Shown one piece after another: positions 1 to 7,196 of a stretch of 64,000 nucleotides of DNA. Below the pieces are notes generated by a model that made no database searches, was not told where the DNA came from, and saw only the letters and a program-made list of their open reading frames with translations. How positions within the stretch are numbered: the first letter of the stretch is position 1; every line of letters starts with the position of its first letter. Origin of the DNA: Propionispira raffinosivorans DSM 20765 (GTDB taxonomy: Bacteria; Bacillota; Negativicutes; Selenomonadales; Selenomonadaceae); contig NZ_KB905843.1 in NCBI RefSeq assembly GCF_000381065.1, forward strand, positions 62,001 through 126,000, written 5' to 3'. The position numbers and the translations under genes were made by a program.

Positions 1-12
1 TTTTTCATTCAT
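1..12 (-). CDS. 5' end of a gene leaving the window on the left
   Basis: An ATG (complement of 10-12) follows a GAGGTG ribosome-binding site at about 21-26 by a normal distance and opens a frame M-N-E-K that leaves the window. Only four codons are visible, so no product can be named. Two LacI-type operators lie upstream (85-96, 194-205), which hints at a sugar-related regulon; that is inference. Confidence 0.4.
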
Positions 13-84
13 AAAAAATCACCTCATCTTATTTTTTAGTCAATACCAACAAATTATTTATTGTATCTTTTTTCATTTGCCATA

Positions 85-96
85 GTAAACGTTTTC
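85..96. promoter_or_regulatory. LacI/CcpA-type operator, site 1
   Basis: GTAAACGTTTTC is a near-palindrome around the central CG, as in LacI-family (GAAAACGTTTNC) or cre-like sites. The same sequence apart from one base recurs at 194-205, both followed by TTT. The pair lies upstream of the gene that leaves the window on the left. Confidence 0.45.
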
Positions 97-193
97 TTTT
101 TATTAAGCAAGTTTACCTTATCAAATTAAGCCACCTGGTACAAAACTTCACACTACTTCGACACCAAGCCGAGAATTGATCTACTTTTAAAAA

Positions 194-205
194 GCAAACG
201 TTTTC
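194..205. promoter_or_regulatory. LacI/CcpA-type operator, site 2
   Basis: GCAAACGTTTTC matches site 1 at 85-96 in 11 of 12 bases. The spacing of 109 bp would allow DNA looping by a tetrameric LacI-family repressor; this is inference from the sequence alone. Apart from these two sites and the small remnant at 359-469, the first 530 bases show nothing else recognisable. Confidence 0.45.
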
Positions 206-358
206 TTTGACAGCTTTCATTTTACACTCACCATAATCTAAAATCAACATTATTTTTGTAAAAATGTTTTTTTTCTGAAAATATCGTTATTTAATGCACT
301 CACAACTGCATCATAATCAAACAACCTTTTCACACAAATTAGCCCGCTAAGGCTGCTT

Positions 359-469
359 TCAGGCTAGGGAATCATTTTCTAAGTGGATATATTCCCGACC
401 TAGTCTCAGAATATATTTTGTATTTAATAATTCTGAAAAACCCTCTGTACATTCTTTCAGTCTATCCAT
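359..469 (-). pseudogene. fragment sharing the start of the 77-aa gene at 1650-1883
   Basis: The ribosome-binding region and first codons (MDRLKEC) match those of the gene at 1650-1883, including the stretch CATTCTTTCAGTCTATCCAT. After about eight codons the frame becomes unrelated and stops after 36 codons. It is read as a fused remnant outside the present element, one of several signs of an earlier related insertion to the left of the tRNA junction. Confidence 0.4.
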
Positions 470-496
470 CAAATAACCTTTCTAACAAAAAACAAG

Positions 497-532
497 AAAA
501 GACCGTCTGCTTCCAAACGACCTTTTCTTATA
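497..532 (-). terminator. terminator after hicB copy 1
   Basis: GAAAAGACCGTC...GACCTTTTC forms a hairpin just beyond the hicB stop codon. The same hairpin follows hicB copy 2 at 3607-3643. Confidence 0.6.
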
Positions 533-907
533 TTATTTAGTTAGCGGAATATGAAGGCCACTTGCGATAAGACACATGGCCATTTGATTTAAACTTACAC
601 CTTCATCTTTTGCGCACGCAGCTAAATTTCTATGCAAACTCTTAGGCAATCTTAGATTAAATTTACCACTAAAATCATCGTCATGAACTGGTTCTAGAAT
701 ATCTATCCCGGCCTCCAAAGCAGTTTCAATCCACCCCTTCTTTGCATCCTCCAGCATATCTAATAATTCGGCTTTTGTTTCGGCCTGCGCAATACATCCT
801 TTTAGATCCGGAATATATCCAACATAGCCGCCCTTAGAAGATGATTCTATAATTTCTTTATAAGGTAATTTCATATAATACTCTATATTTTTTTTCATGC
901 TTTTCAC
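533..907 (-). CDS. hicB: HicB-family antitoxin, orphan copy 1
   Basis: 124 aa. The N-terminal half is the HicB partial RNase-H-like fold (Y-I-P-D-L-K-G-C with A-E-T-K-A-E-L-L following), the C-terminal half a ribbon-helix-helix DNA-binding domain (F-N-L-R-L-P-K-S-L-H, then S-L-N-Q-M). HicB neutralises the HicA mRNA interferase and represses the operon. This copy differs from copy 2 at 3645-4019 at only five residues. Its hicA partner is reduced to a frameshifted stub (968-1018), so it is an orphan antitoxin. It lies outside the 1459-21456 element. An orphan HicB could still bind the operator of, or neutralise toxin from, the intact copy; that is inference. Confidence 0.85.
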   Translation of the reverse strand: MKSMKKNIEYYMKLPYKEIIESSSKGGYVGYIPDLKGCIAQAETKAELLDMLEDAKKGWIETALEAGIDILEPVHDDDFSGKFNLRLPKSLHRNLAACAKDEGVSLNQMAMCLIASGLHIPLTK

Positions 908-967
908 TTCTTTCTATCGTGATATTTATAATAAACTTAATAAGCCAAAGTTTAACAAAGGCTCGCA

Positions 968-1018
968 CAGTTTTAGGGTTGTTCCTGATTCGCTGCAAAA
1001 ATTTTTTATCTGACTCAA
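968..1018 (-). pseudogene. hicA: hicA remnant, internally deleted and frameshifted
   Basis: The ribosome-binding site, TTG start and about 13 codons of hicA are preserved (compare 4279-4329). One base is missing in the A/T run relative to the intact copy, shifting the frame, and about 200 bp are deleted: the sequence jumps from the hicA start region directly into the hicA-hicB spacer at a short ACA microhomology. No toxin can be made. The promoter region to about 1080 is still present and presumably serves hicB. Confidence 0.8.
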
Positions 1019-1369
1019 TAGGACGCCTCCTCGTCATCTAAACAGTACCATATATGATACCATCCTACAAATATTTATTCCATATATAAAAGAACTTCAA
1101 CGAAAAGAATCTGCGCTATGCCAATTTGGAATTACGCTATCCCAGAGTCGTCCAAGAGTCAGTAACAACACCCCATATTCAGGGGCAATGTTCCAAAACG
1201 TGCAACTACTATTCAGACAAAAAAACTTCAAATTTGACTTGGCCATTCATCTACAGTGATCATGCCACACAATCGTTAATCTTTCTATTACAACATAGGA
1301 AAATACCTCAAAAAGTGCAGGCTGTCAAATAGGCTGTCAATAATGTAATTGATTCCAGAAAAAAGCACA

Positions 1370-1403
1370 TAAAAAAGGCTCCACGCAAGCCACGCGAAGC
1401 CTT
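1370..1403 (-). terminator. terminator of the disrupted tRNA-Ser
   Basis: On the minus strand AAGGCTTCG...GGAGCCTTTTTT forms a hairpin with a T run just beyond the tRNA 3' end. The element-borne tRNA-Ser has a near copy at 21021-21053. Confidence 0.65.
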
Positions 1404-1414
1404 GAAATTACTAC

Positions 1415-1472
1415 TGGCAGAGAGGGTGGGATTCGAACCCACGGTACCTTGCGGTACAATTGATTTCGAGTC
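1415..1472 (-). pseudogene. 3' half of a split tRNA-Ser(CGA); left attachment site
   Basis: The bases match the 3' half of the complete tRNA-Ser at 21065-21152: CCA end, acceptor 3' strand, T arm (GGTTCGAATCCCACC), variable arm and anticodon loop. After GATTTCGAGTC the tRNA sequence breaks off into AT-rich DNA. Joining this piece to 21443-21486 through their shared 14-bp core (ATTGATTTCGAGTC, 1459-1472) restores a tRNA with a perfect ATTGA/TCAAT anticodon stem. This is therefore the chromosomal 3' half on the left side of the integrated element. Confidence 0.85.
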
Positions 1473-1480
1473 TCTTAAAA

Positions 1481-1500
1481 TTAGCACTTCGTTATATTTT
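1481..1500. promoter_or_regulatory. attP-side protein-binding repeat, site 1
   Basis: TTAGCACTTCGTTATATTTT lies 8 bp from the core. Its CACTTCGTTATA part recurs at 1543-1560 and in the repressor/excisionase spacer (14962-14979 and, with one change, 15030-15047). A shared binding site for repressor or excisionase at both places is inferred. Confidence 0.5.
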
Positions 1501-1542
1501 TATTGATTTTACTGGGTTTATAAAGCAATATTTTCCTAAAAA

Positions 1543-1560
1543 ATTCACACTTCGTTATAT
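1543..1560. promoter_or_regulatory. attP-side protein-binding repeat, site 2
   Basis: ATTCACACTTCGTTATA is identical over 17 bases to 14962-14978, more than 13 kb away in the same element and orientation. Confidence 0.55.
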
Positions 1561-1582
1561 TTTCATATAGAAATACCCACTT

Positions 1583-1604
1583 ACTGCACCCTTATTGCAC
1601 CCTA
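1583..1604. promoter_or_regulatory. candidate integrase arm site, left end
   Basis: Two TGCACCC heptamers 11 bp apart (ACTGCACCC TTAT TGCACCCTA) match a pair at 21321-21342 near the other end in 19 of 22 bases. In the excised circle these pairs lie on either side of the core, the layout expected of arm-type integrase sites. Confidence 0.55.
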
Positions 1605-1613
1605 AAAATCAGC

Positions 1614-1665
1614 AAAAGCGAAAAGGTAATCTATGCATAATTATATAGATTACCTTTTCGCTTTT
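1614..1665. terminator. 21-bp perfect hairpin, bidirectional terminator
   Basis: AAAAGCGAAAAGGTAATCTAT (1614-1634) is perfectly complementary to 1645-1665, with A and T runs at the outer ends. It overlaps the last codons of the gene ending at 1650 and insulates the element's left end. Confidence 0.8.
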
Positions 1666-1883
1666 TTAGGAGTCAGCCGATCAAATTGCATGTCACTTTT
1701 TCCAGTTCCGATATGTACTTTCTCTTTATATAATAACGTCATTGATGTTTGTCGTGTCGTATAGTCATTATTCGTTTTCGGAAAAAATGATTTACAATAT
1801 CGTAACCCCGCATCCGGAAATTCATCAAGAAACAGAGAAAGAATGTCCGGCAAAAACTCTGCACATTCTTTCAGTCTATCCAT
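1650..1883 (-). CDS. small hypothetical protein, 77 aa
   Basis: The start is the ATG at 1881-1883, preceded by a GAAAGGAT ribosome-binding site. The protein begins MDRLKECAEFLPDIL and is basic at its C-terminus (PKKAKR). I do not recognise a family. The stop codon sits inside the strong hairpin at 1614-1665. It is the leftmost gene of the element. A broken copy of its start is seen at 359-469 outside the element, so this gene belongs to a recurrent element type. Between it and the next gene (1884-2246) there is only a hairpin at 1909-1938 and AT-rich DNA without further signal. Confidence 0.55.
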   Translation of the reverse strand: MDRLKECAEFLPDILSLFLDEFPDAGLRYCKSFFPKTNNDYTTRQTSMTLLYKEKVHIGTGKSDMQFDRLTPKKAKR

Positions 1884-1908
1884 GAAAATATCCTTTCTAA
1901 CATAAAAT

Positions 1909-1938
1909 AAAAAGGTCCCGCTCACGCAGGACCCTTTT
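1909..1938 (-). terminator. hairpin upstream of the 77-aa gene
   Basis: AAAAGGGTCCTGC...GGGACCTTTTT on the minus strand is a stem with a T run, suited to end transcription coming from the right. Confidence 0.6.
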
Positions 1939-2246
1939 AGAACATTTTCTTTCAGCATTACTACCTATTCAAGTTGTGGTAAACGTTCAACCCTTATAGA
2001 GCTCCATAAAGCACTGCACCTTGAAACAACACTTTATATCAACACTACGATAAACACTCGACGTTGTTTACCCTTAATTTAATTATAACGGTCTCCACGA
2101 AAAATATCAATTAACTTTCACAGGAACTGGAGCTTCTGGTTTTTTATATTGTGACCGAATCGATTAAGACGTTATTACATAAAAACGTAACAAAAACAGC
2201 AACTAAGCAATAATTTTCTATAATTGCTGTTTCGTCTTTTTCAAAA

Positions 2247-3494
2247 TTATTGTATCGTATATATTGGCTGTTTTGACCAATTATCATTTTCAATATTAAA
2301 TTCATAAAAATTAAAACAACGTTGTCCATTTTTTTTAAGTTTATCGCGAATTATGTCAATAACAGAATATCGATCTGAAAATGATGTATTCCTCCCAAAA
2401 ATAATTGAATTCAGTGCTGAAAAATCATAGCAAATTTTTGCATAGTCTTTCCCCATATTAGGTATTAATAAACGGTATTCTTCTTCATATTGCCAATCTA
2501 CTGTTTTTTGTAAATAAGGACTTTTCATTAACTCTGGATCTATAGGACTCCCACACAATCTATTCTCAAAAATACTTAAAATATTAAATGCATTATCACC
2601 TTGATACAGCTTCTCGCGGTAATCAACTTTCTCAAAATATAAATTTTCGAATGAATTCCCCTTAAAGTGTATGCTTTTTTTCTTCCCATCGGAAATCAAA
2701 TTATAACATAAACATATCCCTTTTTGTGCATTTGCATAATGTCCCCATAAAGAAGTATTATCATTTCTTTTAGAAAAAGATGCAATCCGAAACTGTGGTC
2801 GTGCAGATTCGTCAAATTTTCTAAAAATCATCCAGGAAGCATTATAAATGGCACCTGTAAAGCTTTCGGCTATAGTTTTTTCAAAACAAAACAATTTCCA
2901 GTTCTCTTGAATGTATTTTTGTATTATATATACTGCTTCAACGTTTTGCAAAGCATCTTGTGGACGTATAAAGTTATGAATACCCGTTATTTTATTGTCA
3001 ATAATATCTTCAACCAACTTTTTTGCGCTATGATAAATAGCATTCATGCTTTCAATTTGATCGGTTGCTGCCCCTAAATATTTGTCTACATTGAATGCTA
3101 TAAACCAATAAATATACGGGTGTAAAAGATATTGAAAGCAAAAAACGATTCCAGCATTCGTATAATAAACCTCTGATTTCCCCATTTCTTCGACTATTTT
3201 CTGAATGAGTTCTGATTGAATAAAAAGATTTTCTATATCTAAAAGATCTTTTGGATCACTAAACCTACCAGGATAATTCTTTGTTAGATAATCATTGCAA
3301 ACTTCTCTAAAATAAAATCGAAATACACCTATCCAATGTTCTTTTACCCCTTTATAAAAAGGGGTAATACTTCCTTCCATTGGATCGTTTAATTCTTCCA
3401 TAGATGCAAAAAATATTTCCTGTTTTTCAAGTTCCTTATAATCTCCTAAAATACTTTTCATTGGTCGATAACGATATATTAATGATTGATCCAC
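2247..3494 (-). CDS. DUF2971-family protein, 415 aa
   Basis: The start is a GTG with a GGAGAGGG ribosome-binding site. Family features visible are an N-terminal YRYRP segment, F-F-A-S-M-E-E-L-N-D-P near residue 30, a central S-F-S-K-R...S-L-W-G-H-Y-A-N-A-Q-K-G-I-C-L-C-Y block, and near the C-terminus Y-E-E-E-Y-R-L-L-I-P followed by I-I-F-G-R. The biochemical role of DUF2971 is not established; members are frequent on phages and in defence regions. At 415 aa it is longer than the usual 250-300, with a helical insertion between the N-terminal and central motifs. It is next to hicAB among the element's cargo; a role in phage defence is inference. Confidence 0.75.
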   Translation of the reverse strand: MDQSLIYRYRPMKSILGDYKELEKQEIFFASMEELNDPMEGSITPFYKGVKEHWIGVFRFYFREVCNDYLTKNYPGRFSDPKDLLDIENLFIQSELIQKIVEEMGKSEVYYTNAGIVFCFQYLLHPYIYWFIAFNVDKYLGAATDQIESMNAIYHSAKKLVEDIIDNKITGIHNFIRPQDALQNVEAVYIIQKYIQENWKLFCFEKTIAESFTGAIYNASWMIFRKFDESARPQFRIASFSKRNDNTSLWGHYANAQKGICLCYNLISDGKKKSIHFKGNSFENLYFEKVDYREKLYQGDNAFNILSIFENRLCGSPIDPELMKSPYLQKTVDWQYEEEYRLLIPNMGKDYAKICYDFSALNSIIFGRNTSFSDRYSVIDIIRDKLKKNGQRCFNFYEFNIENDNWSKQPIYTIQ

Positions 3495-3606
3495 AAAACC
3501 CTCTCCATTCTAAAAGTATTGTCTATGCTTATCCACAGATTTTATTATCCAATGATTTTTTTAGTGGACATTTTAAGTGGCTACTGAATAGTTAAAAAGT
3601 GACATA

Positions 3607-3643
3607 AGAAAAGACCGTCTGCTTCCAAACGACCTTTTCTTAT
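3607..3643 (-). terminator. terminator after hicAB
   Basis: AAGAAAAGGTCGTTTGGAAGCAGACGGTCTTTTCTT forms a hairpin directly after the hicB stop; a copy is at 497-532. Confidence 0.65.
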
Positions 3644-3644
3644 A

Positions 3645-4019
3645 TTATTTAGCTAGCGGAATATGGAGGCCACTTGCGATAAGACACATAGCCATTTGAT
3701 TTAAACTTACACCTTCATCTTTTGCGCACGCAGCTAAATTTCTATGCAAGCTCTTAGGCAATCTTAGATTAAATTTACCACTAAAATCATCATCATGAAC
3801 TGGTTCTAGAATATCTATCCCGGCCTCCAAAGCAGTTTCAATCCACCCCTTCTTTGCATCCTCCAACATATCTAGTAATTCGGTTTTTGTTTCCGCCTGC
3901 GTAATACATCCTTTTAGATCCGGAATATATCCAACATAGCCCCCCTCAGAAGATGCTTCTATAATTTCTTTATAAGGTAATTTCATATAATACTCTATAT
4001 TTTTTTTCATACTTTTCAC
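3645..4019 (-). CDS. hicB: HicB-family antitoxin, copy 2 (intact pair)
   Basis: 124 aa, with the HicB fold in the first half (G-Y-I-P-D-L-K-G-C) and a ribbon-helix-helix domain at the C-terminus (K-F-N-L-R-L-P-K-S-L). It is second in the hicA-hicB operon, 67 bp after hicA, with a clear AAGAAGTGAAA ribosome-binding region. It sequesters HicA and autoregulates the operon. Differences from orphan copy 1: S/A22, K/E25, A/T40, A/T46 and T/A at the penultimate residue. The near-identity suggests a recent duplication or a second arrival of the same module. Confidence 0.9.
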   Translation of the reverse strand: MKSMKKNIEYYMKLPYKEIIEASSEGGYVGYIPDLKGCITQAETKTELLDMLEDAKKGWIETALEAGIDILEPVHDDDFSGKFNLRLPKSLHRNLAACAKDEGVSLNQMAMCLIASGLHIPLAK

Positions 4020-4086
4020 TTCTTTCTATCGTGATATTTATAATAAATTTAATAAGCCAAAGTTGAACAAAGGCTCGCACACTTTA

Positions 4087-4329
4087 TCAATCTTTTTCTT
4101 CCAATGCTTTTATAACCAACTTCACATAAAATTCTTTTACATACGGCTCTTTATACGGAATCGTCAATATCATCGGGATACCTGGTTTCGTATATGAATG
4201 ATGGCTAGAACCCCCATTCGGCTGCCTACACTTAAACCCTGCTTTTTTTAAAATCTTTTCCAGTTCTTCAAATCGAACAGCTTTAGGGTTGTTCCTGATT
4301 CGCTGCAAAAGTTTTTCTATCTGACTCAA
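4087..4329 (-). CDS. hicA: HicA-family mRNA interferase toxin
   Basis: 80 aa from a TTG start chosen because an AAGGAGGAGG ribosome-binding site sits about 8 bases upstream; a longer frame reaches back to 4374 but would start ahead of that site. The double-stranded-RNA-binding-like HicA fold is seen in K-I-L-K-K-A-G-F-K, then the catalytic G-G-S-S-H-H-S-Y segment with the active histidine, and a closing V-K-E-F-Y-V-K. HicA cleaves mRNA and halts translation. It is first in the operon with hicB. It is intact, in contrast to the stub at 968-1018. Confidence 0.88.
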   Translation of the reverse strand: MSQIEKLLQRIRNNPKAVRFEELEKILKKAGFKCRQPNGGSSHHSYTKPGIPMILTIPYKEPYVKEFYVKLVIKALEEKD

Positions 4330-4412
4330 TAGCACGCCTCCTCCTTGTCTAAATAGTACCATATATGATACCATTTTGTAAATATTTATTAGGAATTTTT
4401 TGGTTTCGGGTC

Positions 4413-4528
4413 TACTATCGATAAGCGTAAGGCAGTTATCGACCGTTAAGAGTGTGCTCGGCTTTCTAACTGGTTAAAATTCTTGGTACACTCTTAACTA
4501 TCGATAACTGTGCTTATCGGTCGTAGAC
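4413..4528 (+). ncRNA. long imperfect hairpin fused to structured repeat copy A
   Basis: Four nested paired blocks: GGTCTAC/GTAGACC, TCGATAAGC/GCTTATCG, CAGTTATCGA/TCGATAACTG and GTTAAGAGTGT/ACACTCTTAAC, in all about 37 paired bases around a short apical region. The closing GTAGACC is the first part of repeat copy A (4522-4816); copy B has no such hairpin. Whether it is transcribed, and on which strand, is unknown. Confidence 0.45.
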
Positions 4529-4816
4529 CAGTGTCCGAAGGACTGCCGGATTAAGGCTAGGGAATACGGGCGGCGGAAAAGGCAGGAGCCGCCCATCTTC
4601 CCCTATGCCGACTCCGGTCTTACAACACATAGTCAGTATCAGCCTCGCCCCAAAAGGCTGACCGATTCAACGCTGCGATGTTGTATCGGCACAATCACAG
4701 AAACGAAAGAAAGCCGAGTGCTGTCAGCATTCGGCTACATGAGCGGAAGACGAAGACGGCGGCACGGAATGTGCTTTCGCAGAGTCCGTGCCGCCGCCTT
4801 GGTCTGGAGCGCCTAT
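4522..4816 (+). repeat. structured GC-rich repeat, copy A (candidate non-coding RNA)
   Basis: This shares nearly all of its sequence with copy B (6958-7177) and is far more GC-rich than its surroundings. Hairpins visible: CAGCC/GGCTG; AGCCGAGTGCTG with its complement around 4711-4734; and an 11-bp GGCGGCACGGA/TCCGTGCCGCC stem at about 4757-4800. Copy A holds an extra ~75 bp containing GGGCGGC/GCCGCCC that copy B lacks. An open frame crosses both copies but has no ribosome-binding site and the copies differ by indels. It may be a structured RNA or a mobile repeat; function unknown. Confidence 0.6.
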
Positions 4817-4898
4817 TGTCAATTAGCTCCATTCTAAATAAAAAATACTGCAACACTTTGATTTTTCCCATAAAAAAGCATTCTCAGCCAAAGTTCTT

Positions 4899-5135
4899 TT
4901 AGTCTATCAATTCATGTTCTTTAAGATATTGTTCCCCTTTATCTGTAATATTTGTATTCGCAGGTGTATATCCTGCGCTCATAAGCGGATGAGCAGCAGT
5001 TCCACTTGAATATTTCGGATTGAGACCATCAATAAATCCATTGTCTTTTAATTCCATCAATACTTCACTATACTCATTGTTCAGAGCTTTTTTGTTATAC
5101 ACGGATAATAAAACTTGATCTTTTGATAATTCCAT
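4899..5135 (-). CDS. small YjcQ-like phage protein, 78 aa
   Basis: The start is the ATG at 5133-5135 with a TTAGGAGAT ribosome-binding site. The protein has a winged-helix character: an N-terminal helix, then E-Y-S-E-V-L-M-E-L-K-D-N-G-F-I-D-G, and a C-terminal I-T-D-K-G-E-Q-Y-L-K-E-H. That last pattern is typical of YjcQ-family phage proteins and small winged-helix regulators; the family assignment is tentative. It lies between the two structured repeat copies. The 280 bp upstream hold no gene. Confidence 0.55.
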   Translation of the reverse strand: MELSKDQVLLSVYNKKALNNEYSEVLMELKDNGFIDGLNPKYSSGTAAHPLMSAGYTPANTNITDKGEQYLKEHELID

Positions 5136-5416
5136 AATATCATCTCCTAATTTATGTTTACCATTTAGGTTGTAAACTAAATACAAAGTATTTTGCTATG
5201 GTCTCATTTTCGCTTCATTATACATTTTACAAACTTCTGATAAAGATATTTAATACGCACCTGATTTTTCTCATACGCTATAAGCTGCTAATTATTGCGC
5301 CCCATACTAACACTTGCACTATATATTCCAGTTTCATAGCCAATATTAATTAGAGTCTATGCTGAAAGTCATTTTGGAACTTTGCAATACACCCTGCCAT
5401 GTGTTAATAAATGAAC

Positions 5417-5656
5417 CTAATCCCAGTCTAAATTAGCATTTGATGCGTCACCATATTTATTATGCAATTTATCTAATATTTCCTTATCCTCACTTCGCCA
5501 TTCCAGTGTACTATGCCTTATATGCCAATTCCCAGGATTAAAACTCTGAGATACAGATACGGCTAATTTCTCATATACTGTATCTCCTTTTGGGGGTTCA
5601 ACAGTCCAACCACTTTCAGTAAGATATGCATAAGTATTTTTAGAATCTGCTGACAT
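5417..5656 (-). CDS. hypothetical protein, 79 aa
   Basis: It starts MSADSKNTYAYLTESGWTV, with a GGGGAGAGG ribosome-binding site eight bases upstream. No transmembrane segment or motif is recognised. It is rich in Trp and ends in LDWD. It lies between the structured repeats, with its own ribosome-binding site, and is probably real cargo of unknown role. Confidence 0.55.
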   Translation of the reverse strand: MSADSKNTYAYLTESGWTVEPPKGDTVYEKLAVSVSQSFNPGNWHIRHSTLEWRSEDKEILDKLHNKYGDASNANLDWD

Positions 5657-5844
5657 TTTTATTCCTCTCCCCTTTTTTATTTATCCTATACTCTTCGGTA
5701 ATTAAAAAGAGATACCTGTAAAAACATCATAACAAATAATTATTTGAAAAAAAATCTTCAACCTTATATAAACCGCACATCTCATTTCTTGAAGTCAGTA
5801 AAGCGACGTGCATCGCCCCGGTACAGCAAGGTAATGTAGACACA

Positions 5845-5885
5845 AACATAAATTATTTATTTATATCTCCATAAATAATTTATGT
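5845..5885. terminator. AT-rich inverted repeat at the end of the two-TM gene
   Basis: ACATAAATTATTTAT and ATAAATAATTTATGT are perfect 15-bp arms spanning the stop codon of the gene at 5861-6760. There is no T run, so terminator function is uncertain. Confidence 0.4.
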
Positions 5886-6760
5886 TTAAGATTAAGTAAA
5901 TCTATCATTAGTGTATACCATTTATATTTATTTAACACAATTTTTTCAAACTCAACATATGGAAGAAAACTTATCCTGTCATCTGTTTTTGTAGCCCAAT
6001 TACTCGTTGCTTTGGAGCATAATACACTGCCTATTCGCTCTTGAAGTATAGTTTTAGGTATCCGAAGTGGTTTCCCATTAAGATCTATATTTTTTAGCTT
6101 CTGAGCATCAACCGCAAACTTGTTACATTGGTTAATAAGTTTAGTAAATTCTTCAATGGTTATTGTCCCTACATCTTTTTTGATAATTGTGAACTTTTTA
6201 TATAATGTTCTACATTCACATTTATCTTTATCAAATGCAACATGTGCCGTCAATAACCAAAAGCAACGATCTATATAGTTTTTAAATAACATATAATCAG
6301 TTGACAATACAAAAATACGTTGTTCGATTGGTAATAATTCTATATATTCCTCCAACTTTTCAATTTCGCTATAAATATATTTCCATAGATTCCGATTTTC
6401 TTCAGTTTCTTGATTGAAGGAACTAATAAATTTATCGAGTGTTGTTTCATTTATAACTTGTTGAATTTCTTTAGTAATATTTTCCATGATACCCTGCGTT
6501 TTTATCTGAAAAGCAATTTTTTCAACTCGAAATTGAGCTTTAGTTTCCACTATCAAATCATAAATAGCAACTGCATCCCATGCAAGCAATGAGCATGCTA
6601 TTCCCATGGCTACCGTTACCAAAATAGGATTCCATATTAAACCATCTACATAGACAAAAATCATTATTATTGCGACACCTAAAATTAACATTCTGAACAA
6701 AAACTGATTAATTAATGCCTGTCTGCGCTGTTCTGCATCCAAAAAAATCACCCATTTCAA
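5861..6760 (-). CDS. two-TM membrane protein of unknown function, 299 aa
   Basis: Two adjacent hydrophobic helices at about residues 18-42 and 46-66, after a short RR-containing N-terminus, are followed by a long charged, largely helical cytoplasmic part (E-I-E-K-L-E-E-Y-I-E-L-L) with scattered Cys. No enzyme motif is recognised. The ATG start has only a weak ribosome-binding site (GTTGAAATG), so the start is less certain than for its neighbours. The codon usage is AT-rich like the KAP gene's. Neighbours are LRAT-like and KAP-like genes, so membrane-linked defence cargo is a reasonable inference, not a demonstrated role. Confidence 0.6.
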   Translation of the reverse strand: MKWVIFLDAEQRRQALINQFLFRMLILGVAIIMIFVYVDGLIWNPILVTVAMGIACSLLAWDAVAIYDLIVETKAQFRVEKIAFQIKTQGIMENITKEIQQVINETTLDKFISSFNQETEENRNLWKYIYSEIEKLEEYIELLPIEQRIFVLSTDYMLFKNYIDRCFWLLTAHVAFDKDKCECRTLYKKFTIIKKDVGTITIEEFTKLINQCNKFAVDAQKLKNIDLNGKPLRIPKTILQERIGSVLCSKATSNWATKTDDRISFLPYVEFEKIVLNKYKWYTLMIDLLNLKHKLFMEI

Positions 6761-6957
6761 CTTTCAGTACTATGTATTATAGCATAATGCTTATTAATGA
6801 TATAGATTTTTAGAAATTTCCGTATAACTTAAATTAAAGTTTTTGACAAAGAAAGTTGTCCGCAAAGCTGTTAGATAACGATGCTTACTTGAATGTTAAT
6901 ATAATCCACAAAAATTTTATATCAACTTAAAAACATTTTTCATTCCGATCAATGTTT

Positions 6958-7177
6958 CGTAGACCAGTGTCGCAAGGACTGCTGTCTCCGGTCTGAGTAT
7001 CAGCCTCGCCCCAAAAGGCTGACCGATTAAACGCTGCGATGTTGTATTGGCACTATCACAGATTGAAAGAAAGCCGAGTGCTGTCAGCATTCGGCTACAT
7101 GAGCTCCAGACGAAGACGGCGGCACGGAATGTGCTTTCGCAGAGTCCGTGCCGCCGCCTTGGTCTGGAGCGCCTATT
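6958..7177 (+). repeat. structured GC-rich repeat, copy B (candidate non-coding RNA)
   Basis: It begins at CGTAGACCAGTGTC and ends at GGTCTGGAGCGCCTATT, as copy A does. Here the outer stem of the last hairpin is longer and perfect (CTCCAGAC/GTCTGGAG) around GGCGGCACGGA/TCCGTGCCGCC, while copy A keeps only AGAC/GTCT. It lacks the ~75-bp insertion and the long hairpin of copy A. The rest of 6761-6957 is AT-rich with no signal. Confidence 0.6.
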
Positions 7178-7196
7178 TATAGAAAGATATCACGCG

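Noticed and set aside
1126-1332. Open frame of 68 codons on the plus strand left of the tRNA junction
   Set aside because: TTG start without ribosome-binding site, no recognisable motif and composition like random DNA. Region 1080-1370 is otherwise without signal.
4678-4902. Open frame across structured repeat copy A (and the similar one at 7047-7328)
   Set aside because: No ribosome-binding site; the protein similarity between copies follows from DNA identity and ends where the repeat ends. The hairpins explain the conservation better.
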